Shown here piece after piece: positions 1 to 6,094 of a DNA stretch of 12,760 bases. The notes under the pieces are model-generated. The model was not told the DNA's origin. It saw only the letters and a list, made by a program, of their open reading frames with translations, and did not search any database. The stretch's first letter is position 1. Every line of letters begins with the position of its first letter. The stretch is from positions 1 to 12,760 of the forward strand of contig JAEEGW010000006.1 in assembly GCA_016280525.1 (NCBI GenBank). The letters run 5' to 3'. Origin of the DNA: Clostridiales bacterium (GTDB lineage Bacteria; Bacillota; Clostridia; Oscillospirales; CAG-272). The position numbers and the translations under genes were made by a program.

Positions 1-26
1 GGGAGAGGCTATATAAAGAAGAAACA

Positions 27-80
27 AACCCACTCTGACATCTTTCAATTATAGAAAGTGTCATAGTGGGTTATTTTCTT
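27..80 (+). terminator. Long hairpin terminator, probably bidirectional
   Basis: Arms at 27-46 and 54-72 pair over about 18 positions (AACCCACT with AGTGGGTT at the base, CTTTC with GAAAG at the tip), with one mismatch and one bulge and a 7-base AT loop. On the plus strand it is followed by the T-rich stretch ATTTTCTTT. On the minus strand the trailing sequence is GGTTTGTTTCTTC, so it could also stop transcription from the right. It would end a plus-strand gene lying left of the window. Confidence 0.7.
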
Positions 81-92
81 TCAGCTCGTCTT

Positions 93-124
93 AACCCTTC
101 CGATATAGGAAAGGTTTTTATTAT
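93..124 (+). terminator. Second intrinsic terminator
   Basis: AACCCTTCC (93-101) pairs with GGAAAGGTT (108-116), with one C-A mismatch and a 6-base loop GATATA. The stem runs straight into TTTTTATTATT. It lies 20 bases after the first terminator on the same strand, so the two form a tandem stop before the linker-hairpin array. Confidence 0.6.
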
Positions 125-126
125 TC

Positions 127-337
127 AGCTAAATTGCTCGCTTACGCTCGCAGCTAAATTGAAGTCTTACGACTTCAGCTAAATTGAAAACCACAGGTTT
201 TCAGCTAAATTAAATTCGCCTCTTTTAGCTCGGCGAAGCCGAATTTAGCTTGCGAAGCAAATTTAGCCGGGCAACGCCCGATTTAGCTCGCCGCAGGCGA
301 ATTTAGCTGCGGTGTACTTCCTTACGAAGTACACCGC
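127..337. repeat. Tandem linker-hairpin array, linker AGCTAAATT then ATTTAGCT
   Basis: A short constant linker alternates with short inserts. AGCTAAATT occurs at 127, 152, 177 and 203. After about position 220 the linker is inverted, as TTTTAGCT at 223 and ATTTAGC(T/C) at 243, 261, 281 and 301. Inserts are mostly self-complementary but unrelated in sequence: GAAGTC/GACTTC with loop TTAC (161-176), GAAAACC/GGTTTTC with loop ACA (186-202), TCGGC/GCCGA with loop GAA (230-242), TTGC/GCAA with loop GAA (250-260), CGGGC/GCCCG with loop AAC (268-280), TCGCC/GGCGA with loop GCA (288-300), and a 12-base-pair stem with loop CTTAC (309-337). The first insert (136-151) is GCTCGC twice around TTAC and is not palindromic. 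AAATTCG (212-218) pairs with CGAATTT (240-246) across the inversion point. No gene is seen in 1-387. The array sits between an upstream terminator and the 3' end of the minus-strand lipid kinase gene. Confidence 0.8.
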
Positions 338-368
338 TATGGGAGCTTTTGTGCGTTATTCAATAATG

Positions 369-384
369 ACGGGTCGCGCCCCGT
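369..384 (-). terminator. Weak hairpin just after the lipid kinase gene
   Basis: ACGGG (369-373) pairs with CCCGT (380-384) around a 6-base loop, four bases past the stop of the minus-strand kinase gene. On that strand it is followed by CATTATTG, a poor U-tract. It could end or stabilise the kinase transcript, but the stem is only five pairs. Confidence 0.3.
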
Positions 385-387
385 ACA

Positions 388-1248
388 TCAGTTTTTCGGC
401 GCTTTCGCGGTATACTCTTTTACGTCAAGGAACGTTTCGCCGTCTATCTGCAAGGCTCTCGGCGAATCGAATTCGACCTTTATCTCCTTGCCGGTCATTA
501 CGGTTACCATCTTTTTATTCTTTACGTGCTCGCCCTTGAATATCTTCGGAAAAGCTATAAGCGTTCTTATCCTTCCGGCGCCGTGGAAAAGCATTACGGA
601 CAGTGTTTCGTTATGTAATCTGTCCTGCTCGGGCGCCGCGTTCATGCCGCCGCCGTAGAATCTGCCGTTCATCGTCGGAGCGAGCCACGCTTTTTCAAAT
701 ACGTGCTTTACGCCGTCAACGGTAACGGTCGCCGTCGTCGGTTTGTAGTGGAACAGAAGACCGTTTATGGCTATGCTCGTGTAGTTTACGGGTTTGTCGG
801 ATTTCTTTTTCTCCTCGTCTCCCACCTCGCAGCAGTAGCCGTCTATGCCGTAGCCTACGCCGTTCAAGAATTTATAAGTCTTGCCCTTGACTTCCACCGT
901 CGGAAGATGCTGTACGTACTGCGTTATGACGAACGGATCGGGATCGTTATCCTTGCCCAGATCGTGCGCAAAGTCGTTGCCGCTGCCGCCGGGGAAATGA
1001 TATATCTCGCACTTGACGGGAACGTCTTCCGAGAGGTTCAGGAAGCGGTTGAGCGTTCCGTCGCCGCCGCAGATAACGAGCTTGTCGGTCTCTTCTATCT
1101 TCGCTACCGTCTCGCCGTACGTTTCCGGCGCGGTCATATCGCAGAAGATGCACTCGTCGTCTTTGAAGAAATCGATCAGGTGCTGACGGTCAAGCGGATT
1201 TTTCCCGTGTCCCGCCAAAGGATTGTAGAATACGTATACTTTGGACAT
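388..1248 (-). CDS. Diacylglycerol kinase-family lipid kinase (DagK/YegS-like)
   Basis: The protein has 286 residues, normal for a soluble bacterial DagK/YegS-type kinase, which uses ATP to phosphorylate diacylglycerol or a related lipid at the inner membrane face. The N-terminal catalytic domain shows the nucleotide-loop motif GGDGT at residues 61-65 and a PGGSGNDFA segment at 86-94, the usual P-x-G(T/S)-x-ND-A motif. A beta-rich C-terminal half follows, as in this fold. There is no signal peptide or membrane segment. The ATG at 1248 is preceded by GAAAGGA at a spacing of about 10 bases. It lies 42 bases downstream of a CDP-alcohol phosphatidyltransferase gene on the same strand, so the pair is probably one phospholipid operon. 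In Gram-positives such kinases recycle diacylglycerol released during lipoteichoic acid synthesis. The exact substrate cannot be read from the sequence. Confidence 0.9.
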   Translation of the reverse strand: MSKVYVFYNPLAGHGKNPLDRQHLIDFFKDDECIFCDMTAPETYGETVAKIEETDKLVICGGDGTLNRFLNLSEDVPVKCEIYHFPGGSGNDFAHDLGKDNDPDPFVITQYVQHLPTVEVKGKTYKFLNGVGYGIDGYCCEVGDEEKKKSDKPVNYTSIAINGLLFHYKPTTATVTVDGVKHVFEKAWLAPTMNGRFYGGGMNAAPEQDRLHNETLSVMLFHGAGRIRTLIAFPKIFKGEHVKNKKMVTVMTGKEIKVEFDSPRALQIDGETFLDVKEYTAKAPKN

Positions 1249-1290
1249 TGTCTTTATTCCTTTCGTTTTATATTATCAAAAAAAATAATT

Positions 1291-1899
1291 TCAGTTTTGG
1301 GCAGGTTCTTCTTCCGGTTCTTTCTTTCTGTTCTTTATGAGCTTTATGTTTCTTACCGTATAAAGAACGAACGAAAGTATAGTCGCGGCGGTCGCTATCG
1401 CGACGAGAACGATCGATACGACGGTCGGTATCTGTCCGCCGCCGGTGAACAGCGGCCATATTATATGCGCCACCATCATTATATAAATGCATACCGACGC
1501 AAGCTTGCCGTGCCATTCCGCACCGTTGACGGTCTTTGTGGTTTTTATCACCGCTATGCCTGTAATAACGTCTGAGACTTCCTTTATAAGAAGGAAAACG
1601 AACGGTATTATCATATAGTTGAAACGGAATATCAAACACGTTATTATCGCAAACTGTGTAAATTTGTCCGCGACCGGGTCAAGCACTTTGCCCACGTCGC
1701 TTATCATATTGAATTTCCGCGCGATAAACCCGTCAACAATATCGCTTAGTCCGGATACCGCAAGCAGTATAACGGTCAATACCGTGTTTTCAAGTATCAG
1801 ATAAGACCAGATAAAAACGGGTATGAGAAAAAGACGGAACATCGAGATTATGTTCGGAATCGTAAATATCCTTTTTGAATAGTCCTTTTGCCTGCTCAT
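1291..1899 (-). CDS. CDP-alcohol phosphatidyltransferase, PgsA-like
   Basis: The protein has 202 residues and is strongly hydrophobic with several membrane helices, as expected for the CDP-alcohol phosphatidyltransferase family. The family signature D-x2-D-G-x2-A-R-x8-G-x3-D-x3-D is complete: D53, D56, G57, A60, R61, G70, D74, D78. These residues bind the metal and CDP-diacylglycerol. Length and the N-terminal NIISMFRLFLIP segment resemble phosphatidylglycerophosphate synthase (PgsA), which joins CDP-diacylglycerol to glycerol-3-phosphate, but cardiolipin or phosphatidylinositol-type members share this motif, so no symbol is given. The C-terminus is charged (KNRKKEPEEEP). The ATG at 1899 has AAAAGGATG upstream with suitable spacing. 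It is the first gene of the pair with the lipid kinase. Confidence 0.88.
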   Translation of the reverse strand: MSRQKDYSKRIFTIPNIISMFRLFLIPVFIWSYLILENTVLTVILLAVSGLSDIVDGFIARKFNMISDVGKVLDPVADKFTQFAIITCLIFRFNYMIIPFVFLLIKEVSDVITGIAVIKTTKTVNGAEWHGKLASVCIYIMMVAHIIWPLFTGGGQIPTVVSIVLVAIATAATILSFVLYTVRNIKLIKNRKKEPEEEPAQN

Positions 1900-1923
1900 C
1901 TTAGCATCCTTTTGAATAACTGT

Positions 1924-1952
1924 TATCTATAATTTTACAATAATAAACTCAA
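1924..1952 (-). promoter_or_regulatory. Possible sigma-A promoter for the phospholipid pair
   Basis: Reading the minus strand, TTGAGT (1952-1947) is followed after 17 bases by TAGATA (1929-1924), about 25 bases before the start codon. The -35 is good but the -10 matches only half the consensus, and the whole region is AT-rich, so chance is possible. Confidence 0.3.
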
Positions 1953-2041
1953 CTTTATATCAATTTTTGTTGAATTTTTGTGTTTTTTTTATTAATATTC
2001 GCGTTTTTGCGTGTCCTTGCTGTCAAATCCGCGATGCCCGG

Positions 2042-2069
2042 ACGGTATGGGCTCCGCTTTCATATAATA
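2042..2069 (+). promoter_or_regulatory. Sigma-K-like promoter upstream of dpaA
   Basis: An AC dinucleotide at 2042-2043 is followed after 17 bases by CATATAATA (2061-2069), which fits the sigma-K pattern AC, 16-17 bases, CATA-NNN-TA. The start codon lies 43 bases downstream. In Bacillus subtilis the equivalent operon (spoVF) is transcribed in the mother cell under sigma-K, so the match is in the expected place. The same bases contain TATAAT-like sequence, so a sigma-A promoter is an alternative. Confidence 0.45.
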
Positions 2070-2112
2070 TTATCGGCAGGATATTATAATGAAAGGATAA
2101 AGTTATACTGTT

Positions 2113-2991
2113 ATGAACGATATAAAGCTCGCCGTCATAGGCGGCGATATAAGAATGATATACTGCGCAAAAAAGCTTGCAGAATGCGGTTTTGAGGTCA
2201 GCTTCTGCGGGTTTGACTGCGCCGCGCCGGACTGCGGGGATGCGGTCAGATGCAGGACGGTGAAGGATGCGGTGAAGGGAGCCGCGGCGGTGATACTTCC
2301 CGTGCCGTATTCGCACGACGGCTGCCGCATAAACGCGCCGTTTTCGTGCACCGACATAAGGATCGACGAAGCGCTTGACGCGGTAACGCCGACGCAGCTC
2401 GTTTTAGCCGGCGTCTGTCCGCCGGGATTTATTGAAAAAGCGGAGGCGCGGCTTTTAAGCGTTATAGATTACATGAAAGACGAGGAGCTTGTCGTAAAAA
2501 ACGCGATACCGACCGCGGAAGGCGCGCTGGAGCTTGCAATGAAAGAACTGCCGGTAACCGTGCACGGAACGAAAACGCTCGTTTCAGGCTACGGCAGAGT
2601 TGGCAAAGCCGTATCAGCCGCGTTTTCCGCTCTTCATTCGTCCGTGACGGTCTGCGCAAGGCATGCTGACGCACTCGCGTGGGCGAAAGCCACGGGATAT
2701 TATACCGCGGATATGAAAGAAATATGCCGCGCCGTGCGGGATAAAGACGTAATAATAAACACCGTACCGGCGCCCGTGCTTGACAACAACGTGCTTTCGT
2801 TTGTCAGACCGGACACGCTGATCATCGATCTTGCGTCGGTCCCCGGCGGCGTTGATTTTGAGGCGGCGGAGCGCCTGGGGCTCAAAGCGATACACGCGCT
2901 GTCCTTGCCCGGCAAGGTCGCGCCGAAGACCGCGGGGAAAAACATAGCGGACGCAGTTATCTCCGTTATGAGAAAGAAGGGCGTTATATGA
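2113..2991 (+). CDS. dpaA: Dipicolinate synthase subunit A
   Basis: The 292-residue protein matches the family of DpaA/SpoVFA, the catalytic subunit that, with DpaB, oxidises the lysine-pathway intermediate 4-hydroxy-tetrahydrodipicolinate to dipicolinic acid. The acid is made in the mother cell and packed into the spore core with calcium. An N-terminal nucleotide-fold strand (LAVIGGD, residues 6-12) is followed by a central substrate part and a second Rossmann-type motif SGYGRVGKAV at 158-167. The C-terminal ASVPGGVDFEAA segment (236 onward) is typical of the family. The ATG at 2113 has AAAGGAT about 14 bases upstream, slightly long, but an in-frame stop at 2098 leaves no better start. Its stop overlaps the dpaB start as ATGA, implying translational coupling. 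The aspartokinase-pathway genes that follow in Bacillus are absent here. Confidence 0.93.
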   Translation: MNDIKLAVIGGDIRMIYCAKKLAECGFEVSFCGFDCAAPDCGDAVRCRTVKDAVKGAAAVILPVPYSHDGCRINAPFSCTDIRIDEALDAVTPTQLVLAGVCPPGFIEKAEARLLSVIDYMKDEELVVKNAIPTAEGALELAMKELPVTVHGTKTLVSGYGRVGKAVSAAFSALHSSVTVCARHADALAWAKATGYYTADMKEICRAVRDKDVIINTVPAPVLDNNVLSFVRPDTLIIDLASVPGGVDFEAAERLGLKAIHALSLPGKVAPKTAGKNIADAVISVMRKKGVI

Positions 2992-3554
2992 AAATAGGAT
3001 TCTGCATCTGCGGCTCGTTCTGCACGCATAAAAAGGCGCTGAAAGCGATGAAAGAGCTTTCGGAAAAATACGAGATAGTTCCCGTTTTGTCGGAGCGCGC
3101 GGCGAATACGGACACGCGTTTCGGTACGCACGACGGGCTGATCTCAGCCGTAACGGATATATGCGGCAGAGAACCGGTGACCACGGTGGAGGGCGCGGAG
3201 CCGCTCGGACCGTTTGAGCCGCTCGATCTGCTCGTCATCTGCCCGTGCACCGGAAATACCCTGTCAAAGCTCGCCTCCGGCGTATCGGACAGCTCCGTAA
3301 CGCTTGCCGCAAAGGCTGCTCTGCGCGCGGACAGACCGGTGCTTATAGCGCTGTGCTCAAACGACGCGCTCGGCGCGAACCTTAAAAACATCGGCTCGCT
3401 TTTAAACCGCAAGAATTTTTATTTTGTGCCGATGTATATGGACGATAAAGAAAAAAAACCTCATTCGCTCGTAGCGGATTTTTCCGAATTGGAAAACTGC
3501 ATACAGGCGGCAATGAGGGGAAAACAGATCACTCCGGTTTTTTCAAAGAGGTGA
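2988..3554 (+). CDS. dpaB: Dipicolinate synthase subunit B
   Basis: The 188-residue protein is a flavoprotein-fold subunit (DpaB/SpoVFB), partner of DpaA. It starts with the family's KIGFCICGSFCTHKK segment (residues 2-16) and has the flavoprotein motif CPCTGNTLSKLASG at 85-98. The start ATG at 2988 overlaps the dpaA stop by one base (ATGA), with AGAAAGAAGG as ribosome binding site inside the end of dpaA. The last 26 bases overlap the 3' end of the histidine kinase gene on the opposite strand, leaving no room for an ordinary intergenic terminator. Presence of both subunits is good evidence that the host forms spores using the Dpa route rather than the EtfA-based replacement known from some clostridia. 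Confidence 0.93.
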   Translation: MKIGFCICGSFCTHKKALKAMKELSEKYEIVPVLSERAANTDTRFGTHDGLISAVTDICGREPVTTVEGAEPLGPFEPLDLLVICPCTGNTLSKLASGVSDSSVTLAAKAALRADRPVLIALCSNDALGANLKNIGSLLNRKNFYFVPMYMDDKEKKPHSLVADFSELENCIQAAMRGKQITPVFSKR

Positions 3555-4533
3555 CGAGCGGCAGTGTGAAACAGACGGAAAAATACTTTCCGTACTCGGA
3601 CTCCGCCCAGATCGTTCCGCCGTGCGAGCCGATTATCTCGCGGCAGATAGACAGCCCGAGACCCGCGACGGAGCGGCTCGTGTCCGTGGTGTAAAGCGGC
3701 TCGAATATCTTTTCAAGCTGGTCCGGTTTTACGCCGCAGCCGTTATCCGTTATTTTTATAACTATCTCATCCTTGCGCTTTTCGGCTGAAAGCGATATTT
3801 CAAGCTCCGTTTTGTCGGAGTGGCGCAGGGAATTGCTCGCGACGTTCGTAAAGACGCGGCGCAGACGCGATCTGTCCGCGTAGACCTGCTCGTTTTCACA
3901 GCCGTTTACGGCGCAGGTCACGGACGCGCCGCTGTTTACGGTGTCCGTCTTTATGCTTTCGCACGCAAACGATAAAAGATCGTTTACCGTCAGAAATTCG
4001 CGTTTCAGATTCAGGTCAAGGTTGTGGCTCAAATAATCGTCAAAGCCCAGGACGGTATCCTGGATGTCAAGCGCTTTCGTGTATATCGTGTTTATATACT
4101 TCTCCCGCCTCGCCTGCGGCAGATTGGGGTTTTTCAAAAACTCCGTGTAGCCCATAACGGAGGTGAGAGGAGTTTTTATATCGTGAGAAATGGACGCTAT
4201 GATGCGGTTCTGCGCGGATTTTTCCTCGTCAAGCTGGTTAGTCATATCCGCAAAGCTGTTATACAGCTCGCCTATCTCGTCGGTCCTCTGTATATGGTTC
4301 AGCTTTTTTCCGGAGCGGTAGCTCTGTATGCTGTCCACAAGCTTTTTAAGCGGTTTCGTTATTATGAAACGCACGGATACGACCGCCGCAAGCAAAGTTA
4401 TGACGTGGACTATGGGTATGACGGTCAAAGACAGCGCGGGGTTCGTGTCCGGCATCGTGAAAAGTACGGTGACGGCGGCGTTTACGGTAAACGCGGCGAC
4501 GATGATTATCGTCAGTTTGGTACCAAGCTTCAT
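3529..4533 (-). CDS. Sensor histidine kinase with very short extracellular loop
   Basis: The protein has 334 residues. Two membrane helices (about 7-26 and 35-58) are separated by only about eight residues (PDTNPALS), so there is no extracellular sensor domain. A HAMP linker (about 57-105), a HisKA domain with phospho-acceptor H117 in SHDIKTPLT, and an ATPase domain follow, with N box NVASNSLRHS (N234), DNGCGV (263-268), an F box at 276-281 and GLGLS (291-295). All catalytic motifs are intact. This layout is that of the intramembrane-sensing kinases, often used for cell-envelope or antimicrobial stress, usually with a partner membrane protein. The ATG at 4533 follows the response-regulator stop by one base, and GGTGAG lies upstream, so translation is coupled. 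The signal is unknown, and no transporter gene is next to it. Confidence 0.92.
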   Translation of the reverse strand: MKLGTKLTIIIVAAFTVNAAVTVLFTMPDTNPALSLTVIPIVHVITLLAAVVSVRFIITKPLKKLVDSIQSYRSGKKLNHIQRTDEIGELYNSFADMTNQLDEEKSAQNRIIASISHDIKTPLTSVMGYTEFLKNPNLPQARREKYINTIYTKALDIQDTVLGFDDYLSHNLDLNLKREFLTVNDLLSFACESIKTDTVNSGASVTCAVNGCENEQVYADRSRLRRVFTNVASNSLRHSDKTELEISLSAEKRKDEIVIKITDNGCGVKPDQLEKIFEPLYTTDTSRSVAGLGLSICREIIGSHGGTIWAESEYGKYFSVCFTLPLVTSLKKPE

Positions 4534-4534
4534 A

Positions 4535-5215
4535 TCAGCTCACCGTCGTGAATTTGTAGCCCACGCCCCAGACCGTTTTGATGTACTTGCCCTCTACGTC
4601 TATTTTGTCGCGCAGGTTCTTTATGTTGACGGCAACTGTACCGGCGTCGCCGTATTCCGTGCCCCAGACCGCCTCGAATATCTGGTCGCGCGAAAGCACC
4701 TTGCCCTCGTTTTCCATCAGGTATTGCAAAAGCTGGAACTCCCTTGCGGAAACGGGTATTTTTTCGCCGGATTTGTATGCGGTGTACGTGTCCCTGTGTA
4801 TTTCGATATCGCCGCTTTTGAGCACGGTGGATTCGCTTATCGGAACGGTGCGCTGCTGGCGGCGGATGTGAGCCTTGACGCGCGCGACGAGCTCGTCTAA
4901 AACGAACGGCTTTGCTATATAGTCGTCCGCGCCCATGCCGAGACCGAGAAGCGTGTCTATCGTCCTGTTTTTCGCGGTGACGAAAATTATGGGGCAGGAT
5001 ACCGTGTCGCGTATCCTGCGGCACACCTCAAGTCCGTCCATGCGCGGCATCATAATGTCAAGCAGTATAAGAGAATATTCCGCGGAATGTTCTATTTTGT
5101 ATAACGCCTTCTCGCCGTCTGCCACTATTTCCGTCTCGTATCCCTCGTCCGTAAGCGCGTCCGAAATCAGCTCGGCTATGGATCTGTCGTCGTCTGCTAT
5201 AAGTATTCTTGCCAT
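4535..5215 (-). CDS. OmpR/PhoB-type response regulator
   Basis: The protein has 226 residues, standard for this class. The receiver domain (about 1-120) keeps the acidic pocket D8-D10, phospho-acceptor D53 in LLDIMMP, T80 and K102 (in KPF). The C-terminal winged helix (about 130-226) carries the recognition-helix region GTVAVNIKNLRDKID and the closing VWGVGYKF signature. It should bind DNA as a dimer when phosphorylated by the kinase encoded one base downstream. GAAAGGAAACAAAATA precedes the ATG. It lies 14 bases after a small zinc-ribbon membrane protein gene, so the three genes form one operon. Targets are not evident from the sequence. Confidence 0.94.
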   Translation of the reverse strand: MARILIADDDRSIAELISDALTDEGYETEIVADGEKALYKIEHSAEYSLILLDIMMPRMDGLEVCRRIRDTVSCPIIFVTAKNRTIDTLLGLGMGADDYIAKPFVLDELVARVKAHIRRQQRTVPISESTVLKSGDIEIHRDTYTAYKSGEKIPVSAREFQLLQYLMENEGKVLSRDQIFEAVWGTEYGDAGTVAVNIKNLRDKIDVEGKYIKTVWGVGYKFTTVS

Positions 5216-5229
5216 TATTTTGTTTCCTT

Positions 5230-5640
5230 TCAGAGTTTAATGTGGAAATCCCTGCCGCATCTGGGGCATCTCACGTCATGTTCGCCTTTTTTATAAGGAA
5301 AACGCAGGTGATTCTTGCATCCCGGGCATTTTCTGTATCTGTACGTTTTGATATATCTTACGCGGTTGAACTGACGGATAAAAAACGATTTTACGGCGAA
5401 TAATATTTTCATAAAGACCGCGTTTTCCCGTCTTCTTTTATCTACGTTTCTTGACATTATGCGCAGTATCGCAAGTATCATGATAAGCGTCGACGCTCCG
5501 CGAAGTATATACGACGGCACGGCGGGTAAAAAGAAAGCGATGAAAAGAAGCGCCATGCACAGTATCATCAAAAACAGATTCAACTGGTCTGAGCCGTACC
5601 TGCCGTAAAAAAATCTTGCCAGTTTTTCCCTGAAATTCAT
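5230..5640 (-). CDS. Small membrane protein with C-terminal zinc ribbon
   Basis: I chose the ATG at 5640 (136 residues) rather than the longer reading from 5841. It has AGAGG seven bases upstream, while the longer form would run through both divergent promoters and into the DUF1292 gene. The start MNFREKLARFFYGRYG is amphipathic and basic. Two membrane helices follow (about 20-40 and 43-63), then a basic cytoplasmic stretch and a zinc ribbon with two CxxC knuckles (C105/C108, C125/C128) spaced by 16 residues. I do not recognise a characterised homologue. Being first in an operon with a two-component pair whose kinase lacks a sensor loop, it might be an accessory sensor or regulator at the membrane. 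That is inference only. Confidence 0.8.
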   Translation of the reverse strand: MNFREKLARFFYGRYGSDQLNLFLMILCMALLFIAFFLPAVPSYILRGASTLIMILAILRIMSRNVDKRRRENAVFMKILFAVKSFFIRQFNRVRYIKTYRYRKCPGCKNHLRFPYKKGEHDVRCPRCGRDFHIKL

Positions 5641-5674
5641 TATATGCCTCTCATAAATTCGTATTGCCGTGTAT

Positions 5675-5703
5675 ATTATAAACCAAGAGAACAAAAAAGT
5701 CAA
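5675..5703 (-). promoter_or_regulatory. Sigma-A promoter of the zinc-ribbon / two-component operon
   Basis: On the minus strand TTGACT (5703-5698) and a perfect TATAAT (5680-5675) are separated by exactly 17 bases, 35 bases upstream of the ATG at 5640. It stands back to back with the plus-strand promoter, with 19 bases between the two -35 boxes. Confidence 0.8.
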
Positions 5704-5710
5704 CAGATTA

Positions 5711-5735
5711 TTGTAATACATCTTGACAATTACAA
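5711..5735. promoter_or_regulatory. Inverted repeat TTGTAAT / ATTACAA between divergent promoters
   Basis: TTGTAAT (5711-5717) and ATTACAA (5729-5735) are perfect 7-base arms with an 11-base spacer that holds the -35 box of the plus-strand promoter. The centre-to-centre spacing of 18 bases would present both arms on nearly the same helix face, as a dimeric repressor would need. The binding protein is unknown. AT-richness lowers confidence. Confidence 0.35.
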
Positions 5736-5751
5736 AAAAATAAGATAAAAT
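5723..5751 (+). promoter_or_regulatory. Consensus sigma-A promoter of the DUF1292 gene
   Basis: A perfect TTGACA (5723-5728) and TAAAAT (5746-5751) are separated by 17 bases, 31 bases before the ATG at 5783. The start is followed by a strong ribosome binding site, so the transcript should be abundant. It may also read through into the structured RNA downstream. Confidence 0.85.
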
Positions 5752-5782
5752 AGAAGTAGAAAAAACGAAAGGAAACAAGATA

Positions 5783-6076
5783 ATGGCAGAAGAGCTTTTT
5801 GATGAAGATGAAATAATAACCTTAACGGACGAGGACGGCAAAGAGGAAAGATTTATAATACTCTGCGTTATTGAATATAACGGCAGTCAGTATTACGCGC
5901 TTCTGCCGGAAAAGCCGGAGAAGGACGAGGAGGACGGATACGTTATACTCCGCGCCGAAGAGGAAGAGGGCGAGACGATGCTCGTCACCGTTGACGACGA
6001 CGATGAGTTTGATGCCGTTGCTGACGAGATAGACGACTATCTGAATTCTGAAATAGACTACGACGAAGAAGAATAA
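5783..6076 (+). CDS. DUF1292 (YrzB/UPF0473) family small acidic protein
   Basis: The 97-residue protein is very acidic and matches the DUF1292 pattern: a start rich in D/E (DEDEIITLTDEDGKEERF), then IEYNGSQYYALLPE (residues 30-43), YVILRAEEEEGE, and a C-terminal DEFDAVADEIDDYL segment. The molecular role of the family is unknown. In many Bacillota it sits beside ruvX/yrrK, which is not the case here. GAAAGGA lies about nine bases upstream of the ATG, below a consensus promoter. The stop at 6076 directly abuts a probable structured RNA with no separate promoter that I can see, so the two may be co-transcribed. Confidence 0.88.
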   Translation: MAEELFDEDEIITLTDEDGKEERFIILCVIEYNGSQYYALLPEKPEKDEEDGYVILRAEEEEGETMLVTVDDDDEFDAVADEIDDYLNSEIDYDEEE

Positions 6077-6094
6077 GACCCGGTAGATCAGTAA

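Noticed and set aside
127..337. Possible CRISPR array because of regularly spaced repeats
   Set aside because: The repeat is only 8-9 bases, changes orientation, and the inserts are short palindromes rather than unique 30-base spacers. No cas genes are seen.
388..5240. Long opposite-strand frames inside the lipid kinase, phosphatidyltransferase, dpaA, kinase and regulator genes
   Set aside because: They are shadows of genes with complete family motifs and have no initiation signals of their own.
5641..5841. N-terminal extension of the zinc-ribbon protein to 203 residues
   Set aside because: It would run through both divergent promoters and overlap the DUF1292 gene, while a good ribosome binding site precedes the ATG at 5640.
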